A DNA stretch of 5,842 nucleotides from an uncultured Rhodanobacteraceae bacterium (lineage in GTDB: Bacteria; Pseudomonadota; Gammaproteobacteria; Xanthomonadales; Rhodanobacteraceae), in contig CAJXGK010000138.1 of assembly GCA_913053815.1 (NCBI GenBank), positions 1 to 5,842 of the forward strand, written 5' to 3'. Of this stretch, positions 1 to 4,330 are shown piece by piece. Position numbers and translations under genes: made by a program. The notes below the pieces were generated by a model. That model was not told where the DNA came from. It saw only the letters and a list, made by a program, of their open reading frames with translations, and ran no database searches. Positions within the stretch are counted from its first letter, which is position 1. Every line of letters starts with the position of its first letter.

Positions 1-29
1 GATCCCGGGTCTGCGCCCGGGATGACGAG
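1..29. repeat. Short palindromic intergenic repeat, copy A
   Basis: Positions 2-9 (ATCCCGGG) and 16-23 (CCCGGGAT) form a perfect 8-bp inverted repeat around a 6-base loop, followed by GACGAG. Read on the minus strand the unit begins CTCGTCATCCCGGG and ends CGGGATC. It matches the two arms at about 752-780 and 832-859, which share TCAT, GCGCAG and CGGGA blocks. From memory, short repeats of the CGTCATTCC...GGAATCCA type are common between genes in many Gamma- and Betaproteobacteria. The left side may continue outside the window, so this could be one arm of a longer element. Confidence 0.6.
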
Positions 30-47
30 ACAATCTGGCCAGCGCGC

Positions 48-137
48 CGTAGCCCGGATGCAACAAAGTGGAACCCGGGAAATATCCTTTCAATACCGTT
101 CCCCCCCGGATTACGCTCACGCTCCATCCTGGCTACG
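48..137. repeat. Imperfect long inverted repeat (REP/MITE-like element)
   Basis: The left end CGTAGCCCGGATG (48-60) and the right end CATCCTGGCTACG (125-137) are inverted copies with one mismatch in 13. Inner stretches also pair loosely: a GGAACCCGGG block near 70-79 faces CCCCCGGATTACG near 103-115. The layout, with CGTAGCCCGGAT termini facing inward and no coding capacity, resembles non-autonomous palindromic repeats scattered between genes in gammaproteobacteria. A C7 run lies at 101-107. No target-site duplication is evident. Repeat status outside this window cannot be seen here. Confidence 0.55.
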
Positions 138-144
138 CTGGCTG

Positions 145-239
145 ACACCGCTCGGCGGTGTTACGCATCTGCGTCCAGGGCGACAAGCTTCCACCCACCT
201 ACGGTGGGCGTGCCCCTTCTCTCGCTCGCCCGAGAGAAG
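145..239. repeat. Cluster of three perfect stem-loops
   Basis: Three perfect inverted repeats follow one another. ACACCG (145-150) pairs with CGGTGT (156-161) over a 5-base loop. CCCACC (194-199) pairs with GGTGGG (203-208) over a 3-base loop. CTTCTCTCG (216-224) pairs with CGAGAGAAG (231-239) over a 6-base loop. None is followed by a T-run on either strand, so they do not look like ordinary intrinsic terminators. With the palindromes at 2-23 and 48-137 they make the first 240 bases almost continuously foldable. This suggests nested palindromic repeats rather than a gene. Confidence 0.5.
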
Positions 240-691
240 TTAGCCAGCCCGGACATCTCATGAATTGCCGCGATGATTGCGGAGGATTTTGCCGGGTCAG
301 TGGATTTTCTGAAGGAATGGCGTAGCGGTGGTTCCGGCCGACTGAAGAAAATCTGCTGGCACGTCAAAAGACCCGTGAGGGGGGGTGAATTCAGGAAATG
401 TTCGGGCTAAGAGAGGGGCGGCCGGGGTTCACGCCCTACGGGTACGTTTGGGGCTGCGGGCGTTCGTCGACAGCTCATCCTGGGAAGCCTGTCCAGCCTG
501 AGAAGAATCTACTGTGGGGGTTGGAAATCGGCCCACTTTTCTGATCTTTTTCGTTGCATAGAACCACTATTCGCCTCAAAAGCTCAAAAAATTGTTCTCG
601 ATTTCCACCTCACCTCGTGACGATCACTCAGGCCAGACAGACTCCTGCCTGGCAACGAACCGACCGGCTTCCATGCCGGTCGCCCTACGGG
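240..691. other. Gene-free stretch, no supported coding sequence
   Basis: I find no ORF with a plausible start, ribosome-binding site and recognisable product on either strand. A G7 run sits at 379-385. Near the right end a perfect 8-bp inverted repeat, CGACCGGC (661-668) and GCCGGTCG (675-682) with a 6-base loop, directly precedes the dispersed repeat at 692. The short open frames have restless composition and no family signature, so I treat them as chance. The stretch could hold decayed mobile sequence, but I recognise nothing specific. Confidence 0.5.
661..682. repeat. Perfect 8-bp inverted repeat
   Basis: CGACCGGC (661-668) and GCCGGTCG (675-682) are exact reverse complements separated by TTCCAT. 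No U-run follows on either strand, so a terminator role is unlikely. It ends 10 bases before the dispersed repeat copy at 692 and may be part of the same element or a separate short palindrome. Confidence 0.5.
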
Positions 692-859
692 ATTGGCCCT
701 GGCCCCGCACCGCAAACCACGGCTATGGACAAGCATGCCGCCACTCGCATTATTGTCATTTCCGCGCAGGCGGGAAGCCACCCGGCCCGGAGCACGGTTG
801 AGGCTCGCTCGGACGCTACCGCGAGATCGTGGATCCCGGAGCTGCGCAGGGGATGATGG
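692..859 (+). repeat. Dispersed intergenic repeat, copy 1 (downstream of aroE)
   Basis: Positions 692-734 match 1946-1988 in the same orientation, with 35 of 43 positions identical by my hand alignment and no gaps. The segment is followed by a pair of inverted arms. The first, at 752-780, has TTGTCATTTCC, GCGCAG and GCGGGAA. The second, at 832-859, has GATCCCGGAG, CTGCGCAG and GGGATGATGG. The arms are separated by about 50 bases that include GAGGCTCGC (800-808). The other copy has the same order: lead segment, TTGTCA arm, GAGGCTCGC, then an inverted arm. The element has no ORF of its own that I can support, so it is best described as a non-autonomous repeat. Confidence 0.55.
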
Positions 860-956
860 TATGGAACGCTACGCGATGCACGCCCAGCACCGGACTTGGC
901 AGTACCGAATTGTACCCGGCCAAAAGTCACCAACTAAGGGCCAACAGCGACGAAGA

Positions 957-1799
957 TCAACCAGGCAGTGGAAATTCCACCCGCAGTTCGGTAAATACCG
1001 GCTCCGTATCAGGATGCTTTCCAAACCAGCATTCAAAAGCCTGGGCACTGCCCTCAACCAGCATACCCAAGCCATCATACGCGTAGCGCGCACTGGATGC
1101 CTTGGCCCAACCAAGAAATTCGCTTGCCGCATAGCCATAGCACAGGTCGTAACAGGTCGCCCGGGGGGTTAATAGGCCAAATGGTAAACCCAGCTGCTTC
1201 CCCAGCACCCCGGCACTGGTCGCATTGATGACCAGATCGAATACCCCCAGGCTGCCAAGATCATTCCAATAGCGATTGTGCACGCGACCCGGCTGACCTA
1301 AGGCATCAGCCAGCGCATCGGCTGCGGCACTACTGCGGTTGACGATAGTCAGGCTGCGCACGCCCGCATCAAACAGGGCGAAAGCTGCAGCGCGACCGGC
1401 CCCCCCCGCGCCGAGTAGCAGCGTATCGTGCCCGCGCAAATCCAGCCGATAGCGTTCAGTCAGGTCGCGGATCAACGCCACACCATCAAAGTTGTCTGCC
1501 TCGATCACGCCGTCAGCACCGTGACTGAGTACATTGGCCGCCCCGGCCTGGACAACTGCGTTGCTACTTCGGGTAGCGAGTGCCGCCGCAGCGTGTTTGT
1601 GCGGTAGCGTGATATTGAGTCCGGTTCCGCCGCCGGTAAAGAACGACTCGATCCAGGAAGACAAATCCTGTGGTTCCACATCAACCTTTTCGTACTGCAG
1701 CGTGATGCCCAATTCATGGGCAAATTCACCGTGGATACGTGGAGAAAGACTATGGGCAACGGGATGGCCAAGCACTGCACAACGGGCGAAATCGCTCAT
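957..1799 (-). CDS. aroE: Shikimate 5-dehydrogenase AroE
   Basis: AroE reduces 3-dehydroshikimate to shikimate with NADPH in the cytoplasmic shikimate pathway. The 280-residue product has the family's usual length and landmarks. These are the HSLSP substrate motif (Ser17, Ser19), NITLPHK with the catalytic Lys68, Asn89, the DNFDG motif with catalytic Asp105, the GAGGAGR Rossmann loop (130-136), NRSS (154-157) at the NADP-phosphate site, INATSAG (191-197), YDLCY (217-221) and GLGMLVEG (243-250). I chose the start at 1799 because AGGAG (1808-1812, minus strand) lies 8 bases upstream. The in-frame ATG at 1829 would place that site inside the gene and add ten residues unlike the family. Oddities are Val90, Phe104 and Gly250, where the family usually has Thr (in AGAVNT), Thr (in NTDG) and Gln (in VxQAA). 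The gene stands alone, divergent from the Sel1-repeat gene, and no clear intrinsic terminator follows it. Confidence 0.95.
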   Translation of the reverse strand: MSDFARCAVLGHPVAHSLSPRIHGEFAHELGITLQYEKVDVEPQDLSSWIESFFTGGGTGLNITLPHKHAAAALATRSSNAVVQAGAANVLSHGADGVIEADNFDGVALIRDLTERYRLDLRGHDTLLLGAGGAGRAAAFALFDAGVRSLTIVNRSSAAADALADALGQPGRVHNRYWNDLGSLGVFDLVINATSAGVLGKQLGLPFGLLTPRATCYDLCYGYAASEFLGWAKASSARYAYDGLGMLVEGSAQAFECWFGKHPDTEPVFTELRVEFPLPG

Positions 1800-1807
1800 G
1801 GAACAAG

Positions 1808-1812
1808 CTCCT
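1808..1812 (-). promoter_or_regulatory. Ribosome-binding site deciding the aroE start
   Basis: On the minus strand AGGAG occurs 8 bases before the ATG at 1799-1797. It supports that start over the upstream in-frame ATG at 1829. A second CTCC/GGAG-type stretch next to it (near 1813-1818) is less well placed. Confidence 0.7.
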
Positions 1813-1827
1813 GGAGGAGTGATGTTC

Positions 1828-1858
1828 ATTCTAGCCTGCCTGAACGCGTTGTGGACAA
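1828..1858 (-). promoter_or_regulatory. Candidate sigma70 promoter for aroE
   Basis: On the minus strand a TAGAAT -10 box (1833-1828, five of six consensus bases) is preceded by TTGTCC (1858-1853) at a long 19-base spacing. Transcription would start near 1821, leaving a leader of about 20 bases that contains the AGGAG site. A perfect TTGACA (minus strand, 1900-1895) lies further upstream but has no good -10 at 16-18 bases. The call rests on consensus matching only. Confidence 0.3.
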
Positions 1859-1872
1859 ACTATCCCACAGGT

Positions 1873-1889
1873 GTCGCAGCATTTGCGAC
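1873..1889. promoter_or_regulatory. Small inverted repeat upstream of aroE
   Basis: GTCGCA (1873-1878) and TGCGAC (1884-1889) are perfect inverted copies around GCATT. The site lies between a minus-strand TTGACA (1900-1895) and the candidate aroE promoter elements, where an operator could sit. Six base pairs are not enough to rule out chance in GC-rich DNA, and no regulator is suggested by the neighbours. Confidence 0.2.
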
Positions 1890-1945
1890 CCTAATGTCAA
1901 AACGGGTGCTGGTTTCCGAACTCTGGCCGCAATACGACCCCCAAC

Positions 1946-2059
1946 ATTCGCCCTGGCCCCATACTGCGAACCACGGCAATGCTCAAGCCGGCAATCTGTA
2001 TGCTTGTCACCCCCCTGTGCGGCGGTGGATGGCGGGAGACGAGGCTCGCAGGGTGACAC
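1946..2059 (+). repeat. Dispersed intergenic repeat, copy 2 (upstream of aroE)
   Basis: Positions 1946-1988 match 692-734 (35 of 43 identical, same orientation). A perfect 8-bp inverted pair follows: TGTCACCC (2005-2012) and GGGTGACA (2051-2058), enclosing GAGGCTCGC (2041-2049), which is also present in copy 1. This copy is about 50 bases shorter between its arms than the one at 692-859. It occupies the divergent region between aroE and the Sel1-repeat gene, upstream of the candidate promoters of both. Confidence 0.55.
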
Positions 2060-2126
2060 GCAGCCCCCGTAAGATGCGATGAGGTACGAACCGCATCAGT
2101 CCGCCTGAATAATGCGGGAATACCTT

Positions 2127-2155
2127 TTGTGTTTCGGTATCCGGCCCACTAGAGT
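2127..2155 (+). promoter_or_regulatory. Candidate promoter for the Sel1-repeat gene
   Basis: TTGTGT (2127-2132) and TAGAGT (2150-2155) are separated by exactly 17 bases and match the sigma70 boxes at three and four of six positions. A start near 2162 would give a short leader containing the AAGGA site at 2176-2180. The -35 box lies in the loop of an imperfect stem, 2117-2124 with 2136-2142 (GGTATCC arm, one bulged A), which might affect promoter access. This is a weak consensus match only. Confidence 0.3.
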
Positions 2156-2187
2156 CGCAATCTGTTGATCAAAACAAGGACTCGATC

Positions 2188-2973
2188 ATGTCACGGATTA
2201 TTGGCCAGCATAAACGGACAAGATGGGTGCTGGGTGTTGTGGTTTTTCTGTTGGGGGCTCAGTTTGCGATGGCTGCGGGCAATCCCGTACCGCTGCCTAA
2301 CCGGCCCGCCATCCAGAAACGCCTGAATGCGATGACCAATTCCTCGACCTGGGGCCATCCCGATCTGTTCGGACGTTTCAATGGCATGGTCGCCTTTGCC
2401 GCCGGCCATTACAGAGCGGCACTAAAAATGTTCCGCTATGGGGCCTTTTATGCCGACAAGCTGTCGCAACTTTCCATAGGTCTGATGTATCTCAACGGCA
2501 GCGGGGTAAAGAAAAACCCGGCCAAGGCCTGGGCCTGGCTGGCCATTGCCGCCTCTCGGGACTACCCAGTATTTGTTACCACCCGTAACCGAGTTTGGAA
2601 GATCCTGGATCCCGCTCAGCGCCAAGCCGCTCAAGCCGAGCATAAGGTGCTGGCTAAAACCTACGGTGATGCCGTAGCCATACCCCGCATTAAGGGCGAA
2701 CTGCGCCAGACTATGCTGCAAATCACCGGTTCCCGCAGCGGCTTCAATAACGGTATTTCTACCATCGCCCTCGGCCCCGGCGGCAACTTGCGGCAAGGCC
2801 TCACCATGACTCCGAACAACTTTGATGCGCGCAATGCCTGGTACTGGAATCCCAAGCACTATATTGCGCGGCGTGATGCCAACTGGAGCGGTACCGTGCA
2901 GGTCGGCAAACTGCAGCAACTCGGCACCCCGCCTTCTGGTGCCCATGCGACCGGGAAACAGCCCCAGCCTTGA
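2188..2973 (+). CDS. Secreted Sel1-like repeat (TPR-type) protein
   Basis: This 261-residue protein begins with a classic signal peptide: a basic start (HKRTR, 8-12), a hydrophobic core (13-26) and an AMA cleavage site before Ala30. It is therefore probably periplasmic or otherwise exported. Residues 64-91 (YRAALKMFRYGAFYAD) and 92-127 (SIGLMYLNGSGVKKNPAKAWAWLAIAA) form about two Sel1-type repeats, a TPR relative that makes helical hairpins for protein-protein contact. Residues from about 165 carry no family I recognise. They are rich in Gly, Asn and aromatics and end in a Pro/Gly-rich tail. The start is supported by AAGGA (2176-2180), 7 bases upstream of the ATG. The lptM start follows 71 bases downstream, so co-transcription is possible. 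The partner and role are unknown. The Sel1 assignment is firm and any functional assignment would be a guess. Confidence 0.85.
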   Translation: MSRIIGQHKRTRWVLGVVVFLLGAQFAMAAGNPVPLPNRPAIQKRLNAMTNSSTWGHPDLFGRFNGMVAFAAGHYRAALKMFRYGAFYADKLSQLSIGLMYLNGSGVKKNPAKAWAWLAIAASRDYPVFVTTRNRVWKILDPAQRQAAQAEHKVLAKTYGDAVAIPRIKGELRQTMLQITGSRSGFNNGISTIALGPGGNLRQGLTMTPNNFDARNAWYWNPKHYIARRDANWSGTVQVGKLQQLGTPPSGAHATGKQPQP

Positions 2974-3009
2974 AAGTACCCGTCGTCACCCACTCTTTAT
3001 CTCACCCGG

Positions 3010-3015
3010 TATACA
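3010..3015 (+). promoter_or_regulatory. Possible -10 box ahead of lptM-dapF
   Basis: TATACA matches five of six bases of the sigma70 -10 consensus and lies 29 bases before the lptM ATG. No convincing -35 hexamer occurs at 16-18 bases (the sequence there is near CACCCA). It could be a weak or activator-dependent internal promoter that lets lptM-dapF be expressed apart from the Sel1-repeat gene. Confidence 0.25.
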
Positions 3016-3044
3016 CTGGCCTCACATTCCAGCGGAGTGCGCGC

Positions 3045-3203
3045 ATGCGCCGTTTGATTGCATGGGTGCTGTTGATCCTGCCCTTGGCAGCCTGCGGTAA
3101 CAAGGGCTCGTTGCTGCGGCCCAGTACACCTGCTGTACATCGTCCGGTTGTCTCTTCATCAGCTCCCGCCCCCAGCAGTACCCAACCGACTCGGCACCCA
3201 TGA
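3045..3203 (+). CDS. lptM: LptM-like outer-membrane lipoprotein
   Basis: The 52-residue product has a lipoprotein signal: MRR, a hydrophobic run, then LPLAAC with the lipidated Cys17. Gly18 follows, with no Asp retention signal, so the outer membrane is the likely location. The GNKGSLLRP stretch after the Cys resembles the CGxKGPLxxP start of LptM/YifL. In E. coli that protein binds the LptDE translocon and aids its maturation. The rest is low-complexity Pro/Ser/Thr, as is usual for these small proteins. The start at 3045 follows GGAG (3034-3037) by 7 bases. An upstream in-frame TTG at 2970 would hide the signal peptide behind 25 extra residues. The stop overlaps the dapF start in ATGA (3200-3203), and a lipoprotein gene directly before dapF is the known arrangement in E. 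coli. It has often gone unannotated because of its size. Confidence 0.85.
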   Translation: MRRLIAWVLLILPLAACGNKGSLLRPSTPAVHRPVVSSSAPAPSSTQPTRHP

Positions 3204-4063
3204 GCCTACACTTCACCAAGATGCACGGGCTGGGTAATGATTTTGCTGTCATCGATACCCTCACTCAGGCTTTTACCGGTAGGCCCGAGTTGATCACCAG
3301 GATGGCCGACCGTCATAGTGGGATCGGCTTCGATCAACTGTTGACGATCGCCGTCTCACCCACCTCCGAAAGCGCCTACGCCTACGGTATCTGGAATGCC
3401 GATGGTTCACCCGCTCAGCAGTGTGGCAACGGGGTACGCTGTGTTGCCGCCTGGTTGCGCCGAGCCGGGCGGATCGGTACCGACCGGGTACGCTTGCAAA
3501 GCCCTTCCGGAACTGTCGAGGTGCGCTGTCTGGACGATGGTAGGGTCGCTGTGAATATGGGTGAGCCGCTGTTCACTCCGGCCCGCATTCCTTTTACGGC
3601 CCCGGATGAAGCTGACCGTTACAACCTCGATGTCGCCGATGGTTTACTCGAAATCGGGGTCGTCTCACTTGGTAATCCACATGCCATGGTCGAAGTGGAT
3701 GATCCCGAGGCCCCCGAATGGCAATGGGTAGGCCCAGCCCTGAGCCAACATCCGGCCTTCCCTGAAGGAGTCAATGCAGGGTTCGTACACATCGAAGATC
3801 CCTCCCATCTGCAATTACGCGTCCATGAGCGTGGAGCTGGCTGGACCCAGGCCTGTGGTACTGGCGCAGCGGCCGCAGTAGCCGTGTTACGGCGCCGGGG
3901 AAGCCTTGATGCTCAGGTTAACGTGCAGCAACCTGGCGGCGAACTGTTGATCGAATGGTCCGGTCCGGGTGCCAAGCTGTGGATGACCGGTCCGGCGCAA
4001 TTCGTCTACGAGGGAGAATGGCTTGCCGATGCGCAGCCAGAGCTCCCCCTCAACGCCCACTAG
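3200..4063 (+). CDS. dapF: Diaminopimelate epimerase DapF
   Basis: DapF interconverts LL- and meso-diaminopimelate in the cytoplasm, supplying peptidoglycan cross-links and lysine, by a cofactor-free two-cysteine mechanism. The 287-residue product is of normal length. It shows the FTKMHGLGNDF start (5-15), Asn66 in IWNADGS, the first catalytic cysteine in QQCGNGVRC (Cys75), SLGNPHAM, the substrate-binding Glu210-Arg211 in HERGAG, and the second catalytic cysteine in TQACGTG (Cys219). Both cysteines sit on the mirrored lobes typical of the fold. Trp215 stands where E. coli DapF has Glu (GAGETQACG), a position just outside the catalytic residues. No good Shine-Dalgarno sequence lies before the ATG. 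Instead the start overlaps the lptM stop in ATGA, so translation is probably coupled. lysA, which lies between these genes in Pseudomonas, is absent here. Confidence 0.97.
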   Translation: MSLHFTKMHGLGNDFAVIDTLTQAFTGRPELITRMADRHSGIGFDQLLTIAVSPTSESAYAYGIWNADGSPAQQCGNGVRCVAAWLRRAGRIGTDRVRLQSPSGTVEVRCLDDGRVAVNMGEPLFTPARIPFTAPDEADRYNLDVADGLLEIGVVSLGNPHAMVEVDDPEAPEWQWVGPALSQHPAFPEGVNAGFVHIEDPSHLQLRVHERGAGWTQACGTGAAAAVAVLRRRGSLDAQVNVQQPGGELLIEWSGPGAKLWMTGPAQFVYEGEWLADAQPELPLNAH

Positions 4064-4094
4064 CAGCGACATCGACCAGACGTCCGCTGCATCC

Positions 4095-4134
4095 GGTACC
4101 CAGGGTCAATGATGAGATCTGTTGGCCTGGTACC
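4095..4134 (+). promoter_or_regulatory. Stem-loop in the dapF-DUF484 gap
   Basis: GGTACC (4095-4100) plus AGG (4102-4104) can pair with CCTGGTACC (4126-4134). This gives nine base pairs with one bulged C at 4101 and a 21-base loop. No T-run follows, so it is not a standard intrinsic terminator. It ends only two bases before an AAGGAG ribosome-binding-type site, so it could influence translation initiation there or protect the downstream RNA after processing. The function is inferred from position only. Confidence 0.35.
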
Positions 4135-4136
4135 AC

Positions 4137-4142
4137 AAGGAG
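4137..4142 (+). promoter_or_regulatory. Strong Shine-Dalgarno-like site before a 22-codon ORF
   Basis: AAGGAG lies 10 bases upstream of the ATG at 4153. It is at least as good as the site of any full-length gene here, yet it is about 190 bases away from the DUF484 start. It makes the tiny ORF at 4153-4221 the only obvious target. Confidence 0.4.
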
Positions 4143-4152
4143 AATAGGCACA

Positions 4153-4221
4153 ATGAAACCGATGCATCAACCGATTTTCGAAATCGGCTCAAGTCCATCC
4201 AGTTTGACCGAAATGGGTTGA
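4153..4221 (+). CDS. Possible 22-residue micro-ORF / leader peptide
   Basis: An ATG behind a well-placed AAGGAG (4137-4142) opens a 22-codon frame ending in TGA at 4219-4221. The peptide begins MKPMHQP and ends SLTEMG. It has no membrane segment, no metal-binding cluster and no run of one amino acid of the kind used in attenuation. I recognise no family. It sits in a 267-base gap in a cluster where the other junctions overlap, and a perfect 7-bp inverted repeat lies inside it. It may encode a small protein, act as a leader for the DUF484 gene, or be a chance ORF behind a chance ribosome-binding sequence. Confidence 0.3.
   Translation: MKPMHQPIFEIGSSPSSLTEMG
4171..4187. repeat. Perfect inverted repeat inside the micro-ORF
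   Basis: CCGATTT (4171-4177) and AAATCGG (4181-4187) are exact inverted copies around TCG. It could be an RNA hairpin or a dyad operator. There is no trailing T-run, so it is not an intrinsic terminator. Confidence 0.45.
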
Positions 4222-4320
4222 CCCTACACATGCTTGCAAGAATTCACCCCGTACAAAATGGCCAACACAAGATGCCGTCGACACTACCCTTTTGGGGGTG
4301 GCGACCCTGGCACATATCCC

Positions 4321-4324
4321 GGAG
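4321..4324 (+). promoter_or_regulatory. Ribosome-binding site deciding the DUF484 start
   Basis: GGAG occurs 6 bases before the ATG at 4331. It supports that start over an in-frame TTG at 4292, which has no comparable site. Confidence 0.6.
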
Positions 4325-4330
4325 AAACAC

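Noticed and set aside
161..367. 68-codon minus-strand open frame in the left intergenic region
   Set aside because: Its C-terminal half is simply the translated hairpin cluster at 194-239 and no domain is recognisable. At most it is a decayed fragment.
1..956. CRISPR array or integron attachment sites in the repeat-rich left region
   Set aside because: The repeats are irregular in spacing, differ in sequence and orientation, and there are no cas or integrase genes. xerC at the right is the chromosomal dimer-resolution enzyme.
693..1172. 159-codon plus-strand open frame across the left repeat and the aroE 3' end
   Set aside because: It overlaps aroE antisense, runs through palindromic repeats, lacks a family signature and has a basic, Arg/Pro-rich composition typical of a shadow frame.
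1800..1829. Longer aroE start ten codons upstream
   Set aside because: The AGGAG site lies inside this extension and the extra residues (MNITPPGACS) precede the usual family N-terminus.
692..2059. Composite transposon or gene cassette carrying aroE
   Set aside because: The flanking elements are diverged, carry no transposase and have no visible target duplication. aroE is a housekeeping gene with composition like its neighbours. Only repeat-flanking is supported.
1534..2082. 182-codon plus-strand open frame antisense to the aroE 5' half
   Set aside because: It mirrors aroE coding constraint and then runs through the divergent promoter and repeat region. It has no ribosome-binding site and no recognisable product.
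2422..2946. 174-codon minus-strand frame antisense to the Sel1-repeat gene
   Set aside because: The opposite strand has a signal peptide, Sel1 motifs and a good ribosome-binding site, so this is a shadow.
2970..3044. TTG start giving a 77-residue lptM product
   Set aside because: It would bury the lipoprotein signal 25 residues in. The ATG at 3045 has its own GGAG and puts the Cys at residue 17.
2974..3044. Intrinsic terminator between the Sel1-repeat gene and lptM
   Set aside because: No GC-rich stem followed by a T-run is present, so readthrough into lptM-dapF is likely.
4204..4257. Sigma70 promoter using TTGACC (4204 or 4218) for DUF484-xerC
   Set aside because: No acceptable -10 box occurs at 16-18 bases from either hexamer. 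TACAAA at 4252 is too far away. It is noted only as a direct repeat.
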